From: Flavobacteriales bacterium
GTDB taxonomy: Bacteria; Bacteroidota; Bacteroidia; NS11-12g; UBA955
NCBI GenBank assembly: GCA_947463125.1
Contig: CANHQZ010000008.1
Location: 1-64,000, forward strand
Direction of reading: 5' to 3'
Length of the DNA stretch: 64,000 nucleotides
Shown: piece by piece, positions 32,974-43,329 of the stretch
Layout of the letters: every line of letters begins with the position of its first letter
Numbering within the stretch: the first letter of the stretch is position 1
Translations under genes and position numbers: made by a program
Notes under the pieces: generated by a model
The model's database searches: none
What the model was told of the DNA's origin: nothing
What the model saw: only the letters and a program-made list of their open reading frames with translations

Positions 32974-33171
32974 ATGGAAACGGTTGTTATTAATGCAAAA
33001 ACCAAGTCGGAAGCCGCTTTGCTTTTAAGCCTTGCCAAAAAGATGGGCTTAACCGGGAAAACGCTCACACGCAGTCAGGTTGAGGATTGGGAATTTGCAC
33101 AGAAGATTGATAAAGGAATGAAGTCAGAATCAGTAAGCCGCAGCGATGTCATGAAGGCTTTGGGTAAATGA
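32974..33171 (+). CDS. Putative antitoxin of a type II toxin-antitoxin pair
   Basis: 65 residues, mostly helical and charged, METVVINAKTKSEAALLLSLAKKMGL followed by a second helix containing RSQVEDWEFAQ. It resembles DUF2683-like antitoxins rather than a classic ribbon-helix-helix or HTH protein. It overlaps the RelE/ParE-like toxin gene by 4 nt (ATGA), the usual coupling for such pairs. Antitoxins bind and silence their toxin and often repress the operon. Confidence 0.8.
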   Translation: METVVINAKTKSEAALLLSLAKKMGLTGKTLTRSQVEDWEFAQKIDKGMKSESVSRSDVMKALGK

Positions 33172-33434
33172 AAACTGCTTTTAAGAAATCCTTTCTAAAG
33201 GAAATTGAAAAACTTAAAAGTAAAAAACTAAAGGAATCTATTGCCGATATTATCAATCAGGTAGAAATATCTTCAAACATTATTGCTGTTAAAAATATTA
33301 AAAAGCTTGCGGGTTATGACTGTTATTACCGCATTAGAATTAGAGATTATCGGATTGGATTAAAGATTGAGGACGAAATTGTTCATTTCGTCATCCTGGA
33401 ACATAGGAAAAACATTTATAAGGTTTTTCCTTAA
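33168..33434 (+). CDS. RelE/ParE family toxin
   Basis: 88 residues with the family's alpha-alpha-beta3 fold: FLKEIEKLKSKKLKESIADII, then IKKLAGYDCYYRIRIRDYRIGLKI and ILEHRKNIYKVFP. The YRIRIRDYRIG block with its run of basic residues is the RelE/ParE signature. RelE members cleave ribosome-bound mRNA; ParE members poison gyrase, and sequence alone does not say which. It sits behind its antitoxin. Confidence 0.85.
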   Translation: MKTAFKKSFLKEIEKLKSKKLKESIADIINQVEISSNIIAVKNIKKLAGYDCYYRIRIRDYRIGLKIEDEIVHFVILEHRKNIYKVFP

Positions 33435-33447
33435 AATATTGATTTTA

Positions 33448-34464
33448 TCACCCCTCCAGCGGCTGCTTTTTCAGCGCCAAAATACTGAAATCGGAGTTTT
33501 CCCTGCGGATGGTGTTGTGCAGGGTTCCCAGCCCGTCGATGGTCAGTACCACTTCATCGCCGTCCTGCAGCCACTGCTCTTTGTAATTGGCATCGTTTAA
33601 CTTGCCTGTTCCGTTCAGTTCCAAGAAGCATCCTGTGCCCACGGTGCCGCTGCCAATCACATCGCCGGGGTGGATATCCACGCCATAAGCGCAACGCTCG
33701 ATAATTTCGGCAAAAGTCCAGTCCATATCGCCCATGTTGCCTTCGCTCACCTGAATCCCATTGACGGTGCAGGTCATACGCAGGTTGTAGTTGGCGCCCG
33801 TGTGTCCGGGTTTGGCCGGAATGCGATAGGGTTCCAGTTCATCAGGAGTAACCAGCCATGGACCAATCACAGTGCTGAAATCCTTTCCCTTGGCAGGTCC
33901 CAGGTTCAAAAGCATTTCTTCCATTTGCAGGCGTCGGGCGCTCATGTCGTTCATAATCATGTAGCCGGCAATGTAGTTGTCTGCTTCAGCGGCTTTGATG
34001 TTGCGTCCTTTTTTACCAATCACAACGGCAGCTTCCAGTTCAAAGTCCAGTTTTTCGAAATGATCGGGCATGCAAAAAATATCGCCGGGGCCCTGAATGG
34101 CCTGGTGGTTGGTGAAATAGAAAATCGGATACATGTCAAACTCCGGAATCATGGGCACTCCACGGTTGCGGCGCGCTGCCGCCACATGCTGGCGAAAAGC
34201 GTATCCGTCTCTGCAGCTGGTGGGATTGGGAACAGGTGCCAGCAAAGCCGAAGGATTGTAAGCAACGGCAACCGATGCATGTTTGCCTTCGGCTATTTCC
34301 TGCTGAATGCTGCGGGCTGCTGCGCTGTTGCTTTCCCAGTCTTTCAAAAAAGTTGCCATGTCTTTGGGCAAAGCCGCACTGATAGCGTTCAGCGAATAGA
34401 CAGCATTGGCGGTATAAAGTCCTACGGATGTTTCACCGTTGTGTGCAAAGGTTACCAATTTCAT
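33448..34464 (-). CDS. Fumarylacetoacetate hydrolase family protein
   Basis: 338 residues with the FAH C-terminal domain: metal ligands in KLDFELEAAVVIG, the block GYMIMNDMSARRLQ, GPAKGKDFSTVIGPWLVTP, and the conserved GDVIGSGTVGTGCFLELNG. These are found in enzymes that cleave or hydrate 2-oxo or 1,3-diketo acids, including tyrosine degradation and aromatic ring-fission products. An exact -7 element lies 4 nt before the ATG. The metabolic partner genes are not nearby. Confidence 0.9.
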   Translation of the reverse strand: MKLVTFAHNGETSVGLYTANAVYSLNAISAALPKDMATFLKDWESNSAAARSIQQEIAEGKHASVAVAYNPSALLAPVPNPTSCRDGYAFRQHVAAARRNRGVPMIPEFDMYPIFYFTNHQAIQGPGDIFCMPDHFEKLDFELEAAVVIGKKGRNIKAAEADNYIAGYMIMNDMSARRLQMEEMLLNLGPAKGKDFSTVIGPWLVTPDELEPYRIPAKPGHTGANYNLRMTCTVNGIQVSEGNMGDMDWTFAEIIERCAYGVDIHPGDVIGSGTVGTGCFLELNGTGKLNDANYKEQWLQDGDEVVLTIDGLGTLHNTIRRENSDFSILALKKQPLEG

Positions 34465-34468
34465 GGTG

Positions 34469-34476
34469 CAAAAATA
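34469..34476 (-). promoter_or_regulatory. -7 promoter element of the FAH-family gene
   Basis: Minus strand TATTTTTG, exact TAnnTTTG, 4 nt before the ATG at 34464. Confidence 0.6.
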
Positions 34477-34524
34477 CGAAATGATTTAGGCTTACATCAT
34501 GGTTAACAAAAGCAAATCTCCTGT

Positions 34525-34532
34525 TACTTTTG
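34525..34532 (+). promoter_or_regulatory. -7 promoter element of the rmlD-like gene
   Basis: Reads TACTTTTG, exact TAnnTTTG, 7 nt before the ATG at 34540. Confidence 0.6.
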
Positions 34533-34539
34533 CACTGTC

Positions 34540-35445
34540 ATGATTATCATCACCGGATCCAACGGCCTGCTGGGCCAAAAGCTCACCGATTTATACCTAA
34601 AACACCCGGAAACGGCTTTTGTGGCAACGGGTAAAGGCCCCAACCGCCACCCTGTTAAAAGCGGATATGTCTATGAAGAAGCCGACATTACCGACCATGC
34701 CGGCATGCGGACACTGATAGAAAAATATAAGCCGACAGCGGTGATCAATACCGCCGCCATGACCAATGTGGATGCCTGTGAGTCGGACAAGGAAGGCTGC
34801 GATGCCATGAATATTGGTGCAGTGGAAAATCTTGCCCGATTGTCTGCGGAACTTGGCTTTCGGCTCATCCACCTCAGCACCGATTTTATTTTTGACGGCA
34901 CCCACCCCATGTATACCGAAGAGGAAAAGCCCAACCCGCTCAGCTATTATGGCAGAAGCAAATGGGAGGGAGAAAAAAGGGTGATGCAGTATGCAAAAAA
35001 CTGGGCCATATTGCGCACCGTGCTGGTGTATGGTGTGGTGCAGGACATGAGCCGCAGCAACATTGTTTTATGGGCCTACAACACGCTGAAAAACGGAACT
35101 CCGGCTAAGGTGGTAAACGATCAGTACCGAACACCCACGCTAGCTGAAGATTTAGCCATGGGGTGCTTTCTGGCTGAACAAAAAGAGGCACAGGGCTTGT
35201 ACAATATCGCCGGGCCGGATTATTTCGGTATACATGAGCTGATGGAGCGTGTGGCCCAATATTTTGGTTTTCAGCTGGATAATATTTCATTGGTAAACAG
35301 TGAAACCTTGAATCAGCCCGCCAAAAGACCACCTGTTACAGGACTGGACATCCATAAAGCGATGAAAGAACTTGGCTATACCCCCCACAGCTTTAATGAA
35401 GGTTTATCCATTGTGTCCAAACAAGCCGGCTGGGAAGCCTGCTGA
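34540..35445 (+). CDS. dTDP-4-dehydrorhamnose reductase-like SDR protein
   Basis: 301 residues of the RmlD (extended SDR) family. The NAD(P) motif ITGSNGLLGQK is at the N-terminus; NTAAMTNVDACE, STDFIFDGTHP and YYGRSKWEGE (Tyr-x-x-x-Lys catalytic pair) follow as in RmlD. RmlD reduces dTDP-4-keto-L-rhamnose to dTDP-L-rhamnose; related enzymes act on other nucleotide sugars. rmlA lies ~1.2 kb downstream, but rmlB and rmlC are absent from the window, so full dTDP-rhamnose synthesis is not shown. Confidence 0.85.
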   Translation: MIIITGSNGLLGQKLTDLYLKHPETAFVATGKGPNRHPVKSGYVYEEADITDHAGMRTLIEKYKPTAVINTAAMTNVDACESDKEGCDAMNIGAVENLARLSAELGFRLIHLSTDFIFDGTHPMYTEEEKPNPLSYYGRSKWEGEKRVMQYAKNWAILRTVLVYGVVQDMSRSNIVLWAYNTLKNGTPAKVVNDQYRTPTLAEDLAMGCFLAEQKEAQGLYNIAGPDYFGIHELMERVAQYFGFQLDNISLVNSETLNQPAKRPPVTGLDIHKAMKELGYTPHSFNEGLSIVSKQAGWEAC

Positions 35446-35513
35446 TCTTCGTCATAATAATTAAAACCGGTAATTTATCTTGTAAAAGCGCAAATTGGAC
35501 GTACTTTGCACCC

Positions 35514-36494
35514 ATGTCGACTTTGGATGTTCGAATGGAGGTGATGCAGTCTCTGGAAAAGGAAGTTGTAGGATTTACAGAAAAATACCTGATACCGGTT
35601 GAGCAAATATGGCAACCTGCCGATTTTCTCCCCGATTCCCGCGAGGAGAATTTTATCCCAAAAATTAAGGAACTGAAAGAGGCTGCTATGGAGCTGGATT
35701 ATGATTTCTGGATTGTTCTGATTGGCGACATGATAACCGAAGAAGCGCTTCCAACCTATGAAAGCTGGTTGATGAATGTTCGCGGTGTGGATCAGGAGCA
35801 TGGAAATGCCTGGAGTAACTGGATTCGGCAGTGGAGTGCCGAAGAAAACCGGCACGGTGACTTATTAAACAAATACCTGTATCTGAGCGGGCGGGTGAAC
35901 ATGCGGGAAGTGGAAATCAGCACGCAATACCTCATTCTCGATGGTTTTGACCTGGGTCTGGACAGAGACCCCTATCGCAATTTTGTGTACACCAGTTTTC
36001 AGGAACTGGCCACGCATATTTCGCATAAAAGGGTGGGTGAACTGGCCAGAGAAAAAGGCAATCACCACCTGGAAAAACTTTGCAGAACCATCGCCGGCGA
36101 TGAAATGCGCCACCACCTTGCCTATCGGGAATTTATCAAGAAGATTTTAGAAGTAGATGCTTCGGAAGTGCTGACGGTATTTGCCGATATGATGAAGCGC
36201 AAAATAGCCATGCCTGCCAATTTGCTCAGGCAGTCGGGTCAGGCCGTGGGTGAATCGTTTCAGGCGTTTGCCGATGCGGCCCAGCGATTGGGGGTTTACA
36301 CGGCAGATGATTACATCCAGATATTAAAAACGCTGCTTGCACACTGGAACATAGAAGGTCTTGGCGGACTGAACGAAACCGCAGAAAAGTCCCGTGATTA
36401 CCTTATGGCTCTGCCCGCCAGGCTGGAAAGATTGTCGGAAAGAATGAAAGTCCCAACTGCCTCTGTGCGCTTCAAGTGGGTAGATCCGCTGTAA
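35514..36494 (+). CDS. Acyl-ACP desaturase (soluble di-iron)
   Basis: 326 residues of the FA_desaturase_2 family. The carboxylate-bridged di-iron site is complete: Glu in TEEALPTY (75-82), EENRH (110-114) and DEMRH (196-200). These enzymes introduce a cis double bond into ACP-bound stearate or a related chain and are soluble, unlike the membrane desaturases at 59662-61810. The start at ATG 35514 has a near -7 element, GTACTTTG (one base short of TAnnTTTG), ending 5 nt upstream. It lies between the two nucleotide-sugar genes. Confidence 0.9.
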   Translation: MSTLDVRMEVMQSLEKEVVGFTEKYLIPVEQIWQPADFLPDSREENFIPKIKELKEAAMELDYDFWIVLIGDMITEEALPTYESWLMNVRGVDQEHGNAWSNWIRQWSAEENRHGDLLNKYLYLSGRVNMREVEISTQYLILDGFDLGLDRDPYRNFVYTSFQELATHISHKRVGELAREKGNHHLEKLCRTIAGDEMRHHLAYREFIKKILEVDASEVLTVFADMMKRKIAMPANLLRQSGQAVGESFQAFADAAQRLGVYTADDYIQILKTLLAHWNIEGLGGLNETAEKSRDYLMALPARLERLSERMKVPTASVRFKWVDPL

Positions 36495-36614
36495 TTATTT
36501 GCCTGATAAAAGAATACATCCGACCAATGACCTGATTGAACGGATTAAGGTTTGTTCTGTCCAATAATTGTTACAGTTCATGGACAAATCCGGTAACGAG
36601 CGCCACAGCCTCGG

Positions 36615-36622
36615 TATATTTG
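36615..36622 (+). promoter_or_regulatory. -7 promoter element of the rmlA/SLBB/Wzz operon
   Basis: Reads TATATTTG, exact TAnnTTTG, 10 nt before the ATG at 36633. Confidence 0.6.
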
Positions 36623-36632
36623 CCCTCGTTTC

Positions 36633-37493
36633 ATGAAAGGCATCATTCTGGCCGGAGGTTCCGGCACACGTTTACACCCGCTGACATTGGCCATGAGCAA
36701 ACAACTCATGCCCGTGTATGACAAGCCTATGGTGTACTATCCGCTGTCAACCCTGTTGATGGCCGGTATCAGAGAAGTGCTCATAATCTCTACCCCGCAC
36801 GATCTTCCCCATTTTGAAAAATTGCTGGGTGACGGCTCACAACTGGGTTGCCGGTTTGAATACTGCGTTCAGCCCAAACCAGAAGGTCTGGCCCAGGCAT
36901 TTGTTCTGGGAGAAAAATTTATTGGTGATGACAACGTCTGCCTGATTTTGGGCGATAACATCTTCTTCGGTTCAGACCTGATGGAAACCCTGCAGCAATG
37001 CCGTAATCCTCAGGGAGGAATCGTATTTGCGTACCATGTTAGCGATCCTGAGCGATACGGTGTGGTGGAATTTGATGCTGAGATGAATGCTCTTTCCATT
37101 GAAGAAAAACCCGCGGTGCCCAAAAGCAATTTTGCTGTGCCCGGATTGTACTTTTACGATAATGAGGTAGTAGAAATCAGTAAAAACCTGAAGCCATCAC
37201 CCCGCGGCGAACTGGAAATTACAGACGTAAACAGGACATATCTGGCCAACGGACGCCTGAAGGTGCAGGTGCTGAGCCGTGGAACCGCATGGCTGGATAC
37301 AGGAACTTTTGCATCTCTCATGCAGGCAGGACAGTTTGTGCAGGTAATTGAGGAAAGACAAGGCCTCAAAATAGGCTGTATCGAAGAACTTGCCTGGCGC
37401 AATGGATTTATAGACAACGCGCAACTGGAGAAAATTGCCATTCCCTTGCAAAAAAGCGGTTACGGAAATTACTTAATCAATTTGTTAAAGTGA
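36633..37493 (+). CDS. rmlA: Glucose-1-phosphate thymidylyltransferase
   Basis: 286 residues of full family length. The signature [16 protein letters not shown] binds the nucleotide; ILGDNIFFG, the GVVEFD strand and VPGLYFYDN are the sugar- and metal-binding blocks of RmlA. It makes dTDP-glucose from dTTP and glucose-1-phosphate, the first step to dTDP-rhamnose and other dTDP-sugars. The next gene starts at a GTG inside its stop region (GTGA overlap), so an export operon follows. Confidence 0.95.
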   Translation: MKGIILAGGSGTRLHPLTLAMSKQLMPVYDKPMVYYPLSTLLMAGIREVLIISTPHDLPHFEKLLGDGSQLGCRFEYCVQPKPEGLAQAFVLGEKFIGDDNVCLILGDNIFFGSDLMETLQQCRNPQGGIVFAYHVSDPERYGVVEFDAEMNALSIEEKPAVPKSNFAVPGLYFYDNEVVEISKNLKPSPRGELEITDVNRTYLANGRLKVQVLSRGTAWLDTGTFASLMQAGQFVQVIEERQGLKIGCIEELAWRNGFIDNAQLEKIAIPLQKSGYGNYLINLLK

Positions 37494-40400
37494 AAAAGCG
37501 GATATTACTAGGTTTTATCATGTTTATGCTGGGTACAGGCACAGCGAGTGCTCAGTTTATGTTTCCCATGATGCCCGGTATGATGCCGGGAATGATGCCC
37601 GGAAATAGCGCTCCGGCAGACACTTCAAAGCCTAAGATTCAAGCGCCCCAAGGCAATCAGCCCGCCCAGCCGGGTGATGATGAAAACGGAGATAATAAGG
37701 ACGGAGATGACACCGACCCGGAAGAAAAAAAGAATGAACTGGAGCTGAAAAAAATGAGCCTGAAAAGCCAGCGCCTGAAACTGGAACAGGAACTCGCCTA
37801 TCTTAAATCCAAAGACCCGGATCTACTTACCACAGAAGAAAAAGAGGTAATTCGTATCCAGACTGAAAACCTCAAAATGATTGCTTTACAGGAACGAGCT
37901 ATCATTGAAGAACAGCAACGGGATATGGATAGATACCGCAACAAGAAAAACTTCCCATCAGCCAGTGTATACGGGCACCAGTTTTTCCGCGACGGTAGTT
38001 TCAAGTTCTTTCAAAAAACCGATGAGATTGCTGTTACCGATAATTATGTACTGGGAACAGGCGATCAGGTGCAGCTGGAAGTGTGGGGATACAGATACTG
38101 GAGTAAAACGTATGTGGTGAGCCAGTCAGGAAGTATTGATATAGAAGGGTATCAGAAGATTTTCGTGAAAGGACTTTCACTGCAGAAAGCGCGTGCGATG
38201 ATAGGATCGAGGCTGGGACTGGGCGGACAGGAATCTTCATTTTCTGTAACCGTTACACGGCCAAGAATGGTGAGTGTGAACATTTTTGGTGAAGTCTTTA
38301 CCCCGGGAACCTACACCGTGCCTGCAACCAACAGTGCATTTAATGTACTGGTAAGTATGGGCGGCCCTACCGACATTGGATCTGTAAGAAACATCTATAT
38401 CAAGCGGGACGGAAAAATCCGTGATTCCTTTGATTTGTATGAGTATTATGCCGATGTAAAACATCAGCGGGATGTGTTCCTCCAAAATAACGACTATATC
38501 ATTGTGGCACCGGTAGCCAATCTGGTAAATATTGGCGGAGCCGTAAGAAGACCCGGAAGGTATGAACTTAAAAACGGCGAAACCATGGCCGATTTGATTC
38601 GGTTTGCGGGCGGGCTTCAGCCCAATGCCTTCCTGAAGGATATCCTGGTGCGCCGCATACGCAACAATGAATATGAAGTGATGTCGCTGAACTATGACAG
38701 CCTTCTGAAAGCAAAAAAGAACTTTGTGATGACCGGCGGTGAATCTGTAGAAATAAAGTTTATTGGGGTTGACAACCAGTATATGGTGCAGATTTCAGGA
38801 GCCGTATCGGTACCGGGACACTACAAAGTCAAAAAAGGCATGCGCATAAGCAGCATGCTGAAAAACGCCAATGGCCTTACTTCAGACGCGTTTACCGAAA
38901 GAGGCTTTCTGGTAAGAACATCCAAATCACTGGAAAAAAAGTACATCAGCTTCAATCCGGCCGAGGCGCTGGCTAAGCCGGGCACATGGGCGGATCTGGA
39001 ACTGGAAGACAGAGATACCATCGTAATTTACAGGCTAACCGACCTGCGTAAGTTCAATGATGTAAAAATATCCGGTTCCGTTCGCAAACCCTTCAAAAAA
39101 CAATTTATAGCCGGGCTGAAACTGGGTGAAATGCTCTTTATGGCGGGTGGATTAACCGATGAAGCCGATGAAAAAAGCGGTTTCATTATGCGCACAGATG
39201 CCAATTTCAACCAGCGTTTGATTCCTTTCAAACCCGAAGATGTAAAGCCTGGTACTGAGTGGTTTGATTTTGAAATCATGCCCAAGGATGAGATTACAGT
39301 GTATTCAAAAACAGACTTCAAACGCAATTACACGTTGTCTGTGACAGGACCTGTAAAAGCAGGCGGCAAATTCCCATTCAGTGAAAACACCCGCGTTACA
39401 GACCTGATTAACCTGGCAGGCGGTATAGAAACGAATACCTTTAAATCCAGAGCCATTGTAGTTCACACAGATTTGGAAACAGGTTACCAGAGCCTGAAAA
39501 CGGTAAATCTGGCTGAGGTGCTTGATAACCCGGACAGCAAGGAGAATTATGTTTTGCAGAAAAACGATGCACTGCAGCTTTTTGACCTCAGCGAGCTGAA
39601 AAACGATTTTGCTGTCTCAATTTATGGCCCAGTAAGACGTGAAGGCGAGTACGTGTATGCAGAAAACATGACCCTGCAAAACCTGATTGACGCTGCAGGC
39701 GGTCTGGAATTCATTACTGCCGGAACCACAGTGGAAGTGGTTCGAAATTTCTTCTTCAAAGATGGCAAATACCAGTTTTTAAACCCACAGGTTTTGAATA
39801 CCACCATCACCAGCAGCCTGAGTTTTGATGACAGGCTGGTAAACATGCAGCTGCAGCCATTTGATAAGGTATTTGTGCGCAAAAATCCCAATTTTGTTCC
39901 ATTAAAACTCGTCTACATCGACGGTGCGATTAACTATCCCGGTTTCTATGCCCTGCAATCTGAAAACGATAAGTTGGCTTCAATCATCAAAAGAGCCGGT
40001 GGATATAAACCCAACGCCAACCCCAACGGAAGCACCTTACGTAGAGCTACGGCTCCCGGTGATACCATCGATATCGTACTGAAAACCCCAAAGGCTATGA
40101 GCGACCGTAAATCACGGTTCAATCACATCATGAAAGACGGGGATCATATTTTCATTCCGTATACCGATAACTTGGTATACCTGACCGGAGATATAAATAA
40201 ACAAACCCCAAATGATATTGGTACATACTATCTTCGGAATAAACGCGCTAAGTTTTATATCAAGTTCTTTGGTGGTGGGTTTACCAACACATCAGACAGG
40301 AAAAAAGTGGTTGTGGTTTATAAAAACGGACGGAGAGCCGCAACCAAAAATTATGTGCTTTTCAAAGTATATCCAAAAGTTAAACCCGGAAGCACCATTG

Positions 40401-40546
40401 TGGTAAACAACCGCTTCAAAACCGAGGAGCCCTATAAGCAGCGCAAACGTTTCAGTGTGGATGGCTTCCTCAACCAAACCATGATGAGGGCAACCACTGT
40501 GCTGTCAGTTCTTGGTATATATCGTCTGGCAATTGGAAGACAATGA
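37490..40546 (+). CDS. SLBB-domain polysaccharide export protein (Wza-related)
   Basis: A 1018-residue outer-membrane/periplasmic export protein. Signal peptide ([15 protein letters not shown]), a Met/Pro-rich patch with [12 protein letters not shown], an acidic linker, a coiled-coil-like segment (about 80-150), a polysaccharide-export domain ([18 protein letters not shown], about 180-260), then by eye eight SLBB-type repeats such as [39 protein letters not shown] and [13 protein letters not shown]. It would form the channel through which exopolysaccharide leaves the cell. The GTG start overlaps rmlA; the 3' end overlaps the Wzz-like gene (ATGA). It has many more SLBB repeats than E. coli Wza. 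Confidence 0.88.
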   Translation: MKKRILLGFIMFMLGTGTASAQFMFPMMPGMMPGMMPGNSAPADTSKPKIQAPQGNQPAQPGDDENGDNKDGDDTDPEEKKNELELKKMSLKSQRLKLEQELAYLKSKDPDLLTTEEKEVIRIQTENLKMIALQERAIIEEQQRDMDRYRNKKNFPSASVYGHQFFRDGSFKFFQKTDEIAVTDNYVLGTGDQVQLEVWGYRYWSKTYVVSQSGSIDIEGYQKIFVKGLSLQKARAMIGSRLGLGGQESSFSVTVTRPRMVSVNIFGEVFTPGTYTVPATNSAFNVLVSMGGPTDIGSVRNIYIKRDGKIRDSFDLYEYYADVKHQRDVFLQNNDYIIVAPVANLVNIGGAVRRPGRYELKNGETMADLIRFAGGLQPNAFLKDILVRRIRNNEYEVMSLNYDSLLKAKKNFVMTGGESVEIKFIGVDNQYMVQISGAVSVPGHYKVKKGMRISSMLKNANGLTSDAFTERGFLVRTSKSLEKKYISFNPAEALAKPGTWADLELEDRDTIVIYRLTDLRKFNDVKISGSVRKPFKKQFIAGLKLGEMLFMAGGLTDEADEKSGFIMRTDANFNQRLIPFKPEDVKPGTEWFDFEIMPKDEITVYSKTDFKRNYTLSVTGPVKAGGKFPFSENTRVTDLINLAGGIETNTFKSRAIVVHTDLETGYQSLKTVNLAEVLDNPDSKENYVLQKNDALQLFDLSELKNDFAVSIYGPVRREGEYVYAENMTLQNLIDAAGGLEFITAGTTVEVVRNFFFKDGKYQFLNPQVLNTTITSSLSFDDRLVNMQLQPFDKVFVRKNPNFVPLKLVYIDGAINYPGFYALQSENDKLASIIKRAGGYKPNANPNGSTLRRATAPGDTIDIVLKTPKAMSDRKSRFNHIMKDGDHIFIPYTDNLVYLTGDINKQTPNDIGTYYLRNKRAKFYIKFFGGGFTNTSDRKKVVVVYKNGRRAATKNYVLFKVYPKVKPGSTIVVNNRFKTEEPYKQRKRFSVDGFLNQTMMRATTVLSVLGIYRLAIGRQ
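37566..37604 (+). repeat. Short in-frame tandem repeat, 12-nt unit
   Basis: Three copies of an ATGATGCCCGG-type unit encode [12 protein letters not shown] near the N-terminus of the SLBB protein. Such units can change copy number by slippage without breaking the frame. Confidence 0.7.
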
Positions 40547-41583
40547 ACGTACCGGCAAAACAACCCTTTAATCTTTTCAGTTACCTTAAACTGATTAAGC
40601 CATACTGGCGGAAATTAGTGCGCAGATGGTATGTGCCTGTGACATTAGCTTTGTTGTTAGGATTGTATTCCTGGTATAATGAAAGTGAGAAGTCTCCTTA
40701 CTTCTCAGCCCAGATTACGTACATGCTGGAAGATGAAATCCTAAATGGTTCCACGGTGTCAAATCCACTGATGTCAGCCATTACTGGACAGTCGCCGACG
40801 AATAACAAAGACATCATGAATGACCTGGCTTTTAGCAATTTGCTAATTGAATATACTTTACTCAGAAACATATCAGAAAACGGTAAAAACATACCACTAG
40901 TCAACTATCTGCTTAAGAAACAGGGTGTTGATTCAGCAAATCCCGCATGGTTTGCCTCTGGCTACCAGATTGGCGAAAATCCCTCAAAGGATGAGATGCT
41001 GAGATCATATAGCAACGCTATAAAAAGAACCTTTAAAGCCAGTTCCAGGGAATCCGGATTATTGACCATGTCCTTTTCGTATGCCGATGCATTCTTCTGC
41101 AAGAGATTTCTGGAGCTTCACCTGCATACCATCTCCGATTTTTATATCGACAAGCGCATGGACAGGGCAAATATGATTATTAAGGCTACAATAAGGCGAA
41201 GAGACTCGTTACTTGCAGCACTTCAAGGAAAAGAATTTAGCTCAGCCTCTATACAGGACCAGGGATTTGGCACGGTAATGCGAAGAGCCAGCGTGCCGCA
41301 AACACAGCTGCAGCGTGATATTACCATGTTAAATGCGCAATACGGGGAAAGCCTTGCTGCTCTCAATGCGGCAAAAATGGAGCTGGAAAAGAAACGTCCG
41401 TTTATTGCCGTGGTGGATGATATTCGGTTTCCTTTGGAGGCAACCTATCCTGAACCCTATAAAAAGGGCGCTATCTTCGGTTTTGTTGGCCTGTTTCTGG
41501 GTACAGTACTTGTAGTTGGTTTTCATCTGGCAAAAGAGTTTCTGGTAAAACAGAAACAGGCTTTCCGTAAGATGAATCCCTAG
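40543..41583 (+). CDS. Wzz/GumC-like chain-length determinant protein
   Basis: 346 residues with an N-terminal membrane segment (about 33-46, VPVTLALLLGLYSW), a long coiled periplasmic region and a C-terminal membrane helix (about 305-325, GFVGLFLGTVLVVGF) ending in a basic tail. The layout is that of Wzz/polysaccharide co-polymerase proteins without the fused tyrosine kinase. It would control polymer chain length beside the SLBB channel. The stop (TAG) is in a CTAG palindrome shared with the convergent tyrS. Confidence 0.82.
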   Translation: MNVPAKQPFNLFSYLKLIKPYWRKLVRRWYVPVTLALLLGLYSWYNESEKSPYFSAQITYMLEDEILNGSTVSNPLMSAITGQSPTNNKDIMNDLAFSNLLIEYTLLRNISENGKNIPLVNYLLKKQGVDSANPAWFASGYQIGENPSKDEMLRSYSNAIKRTFKASSRESGLLTMSFSYADAFFCKRFLELHLHTISDFYIDKRMDRANMIIKATIRRRDSLLAALQGKEFSSASIQDQGFGTVMRRASVPQTQLQRDITMLNAQYGESLAALNAAKMELEKKRPFIAVVDDIRFPLEATYPEPYKKGAIFGFVGLFLGTVLVVGFHLAKEFLVKQKQAFRKMNP

Positions 41584-42878
41584 TTAAGTTCAATTACAAA
41601 ATAGTTCTTTTTGCCCTTTTGCACCAGCAGGTATTTTCCCTGTAACAGGAAACTGTTGTCAATACTGCCGTTGATGTCGGTATATTTTTCCTTGTTGATG
41701 GAAACCGCCTGTGCCTGCATCATCTTGCGCGCTTCGCCTTTACTGGGGAAAATACTTGTGTGCTGTGCCAGTAAATCCAGCACGGGAACACCATCCGACA
41801 ATAAAGTTGACTCTATTGTAAACTTCTCCATCCCTTCCAGGCTACTGCTTAGTGTTTCACTGTCCAACGCCAGCAAATCTTCACGGGTTCCGCCGCCAAA
41901 AAATACATGGGTAGCTTTTATCGCTAATGTAAGATCTTCGGCAGAATGAACCCGCTCAGTCATTTCTTCGGCAAGGGCTTTTTGCAAGGTGCGCATATGC
42001 TCCTGGCCTGTATGTGCGGCTATTACGCTTTCAATTTCACTGCGGCTTTTCAGCGAATAAATCTTCATAAAACGCACGGCATCTTCATCAGCCACATTCA
42101 GCCAAAACTGGTAAAAACGGTAAGGGGATGTTTTCTTTCTGTCGAGCCAAACATTGCCTCCTTCGCTTTTTCCAAACTTGGTACCATCGCTTTTGGTAAT
42201 GAGCGGTGCTGTAATGGCATAGGCCTCACCGCCGGTCTTACGTCTTATAAGCTCAGTGCCGGTGGTGATATTTCCCCACTGATCACTGCCTCCAAGTTGT
42301 AGTTTACACCCTTTCTGGGTAAACAAATGATAGAAATCGTAGCCCTGCACCAGTTGATAGGAAAACTCCGTGAAAGACATGCCTCCGCCTTCAAGTCGGT
42401 TCTTCACGCTGTCTTTTCCCATCATATAATTGACGGTAATGTGCTTGCCCACATCCCTGATGAATTCCAGAAAACCGAATTTGCCAAACCACTCGTAATT
42501 GTTGACCATTTCAGCACGGTTCTCCCCTTTTTCGAAATCCAGAAACTTCATCAATTGCTGTTTCTGGCCGTTCAGGTTATGTTCAATCTGGGCAATATCC
42601 AGCAGTTTTCTTTCATCGCTTTTGCCACTGGGATCTCCAACCATGCCCGTAGCGCCACCCACCAGTGCAATGGGCTTGTGACCCGCTTTCTGGAGAAGTA
42701 TCAGCAAGGTAATAGGCACCAGATTTCCAATATGCAATGAATCAGCAGTCGGGTCAAATCCGCAATAACCGGAAACCTGCTCACTGTTCAGCAATTCCTG
42801 TGTGCCCGGCATGGAGTCGTGCAATAAACCGCGCCAGCGCAGCTCTTCCACAAAATCAAAGTGGGGCCTGAAAGACAT
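41580..42878 (-). CDS. tyrS: Tyrosine--tRNA ligase
   Basis: 432 residues of full length. The HIGH-type motif is HIGN (49-52), the KMSKS-type motif is KFGKS, and the C-terminal S4 RNA-binding domain is readable (KGEARKMMQAQAVSINKEKYTDI). It charges tRNA-Tyr in the cytosol. The start at 42878 has the near -7 element TATTTTCG (42883-42890), 4 nt upstream. Confidence 0.97.
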   Translation of the reverse strand: MSFRPHFDFVEELRWRGLLHDSMPGTQELLNSEQVSGYCGFDPTADSLHIGNLVPITLLILLQKAGHKPIALVGGATGMVGDPSGKSDERKLLDIAQIEHNLNGQKQQLMKFLDFEKGENRAEMVNNYEWFGKFGFLEFIRDVGKHITVNYMMGKDSVKNRLEGGGMSFTEFSYQLVQGYDFYHLFTQKGCKLQLGGSDQWGNITTGTELIRRKTGGEAYAITAPLITKSDGTKFGKSEGGNVWLDRKKTSPYRFYQFWLNVADEDAVRFMKIYSLKSRSEIESVIAAHTGQEHMRTLQKALAEEMTERVHSAEDLTLAIKATHVFFGGGTREDLLALDSETLSSSLEGMEKFTIESTLLSDGVPVLDLLAQHTSIFPSKGEARKMMQAQAVSINKEKYTDINGSIDNSFLLQGKYLLVQKGKKNYFVIELN

Positions 42879-42896
42879 GCTGCGAAAATACGATAA

Positions 42897-43325
42897 TTAA
42901 GGCTGAGATTCCTTGATGCGTTTGACCGTGTCTGAAATATACCGTTTCAAATCCTCGGTCTGCTCATCTTCCAGTCCGCTGGTGGCAAAGCTCACCACCT
43001 GACGGCTTTCCTTTATCTGAAAGTTAATTTCGTATACGAGGTAATCCACCCGCAACATAAAATTCCAGGGTATAAAAATATACCGCGAAACAATACTTTG
43101 CCGCCAGGAAATTCCCTTTTCATCCACTTTTACGAAATAATCTCCCCGGAGTCTGAAGTACAGAAAAACGACTACTGAAAGCGCTAATATCAAGGAAATA
43201 AAACCGCCCAAAACACCAAATATGGCATAGTGTATCGACCATACAACAAAGCACAGAAAACCTGCCACAATCATTTGAGGCAATTCCGCCTTGGTCCGGG
43301 GAATACTAATAAATAATGGGTCCAT
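42897..43325 (-). CDS. Hypothetical membrane protein with PH-like tail
   Basis: 142 residues: two hydrophobic segments (about 18-36 and 40-56), then a mostly beta region (YFVKVDEKGISWRQSIVSRYIFIPWNFMLRVD) that looks like the bPH2-type domain of small bacterial membrane proteins. No function can be assigned. It lies between tyrS and the T9SS cargo gene, on the same strand, with short gaps to both. Confidence 0.6.
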   Translation of the reverse strand: MDPLFISIPRTKAELPQMIVAGFLCFVVWSIHYAIFGVLGGFISLILALSVVVFLYFRLRGDYFVKVDEKGISWRQSIVSRYIFIPWNFMLRVDYLVYEINFQIKESRQVVSFATSGLEDEQTEDLKRYISDTVKRIKESQP

Positions 43326-43329
43326 GCCC

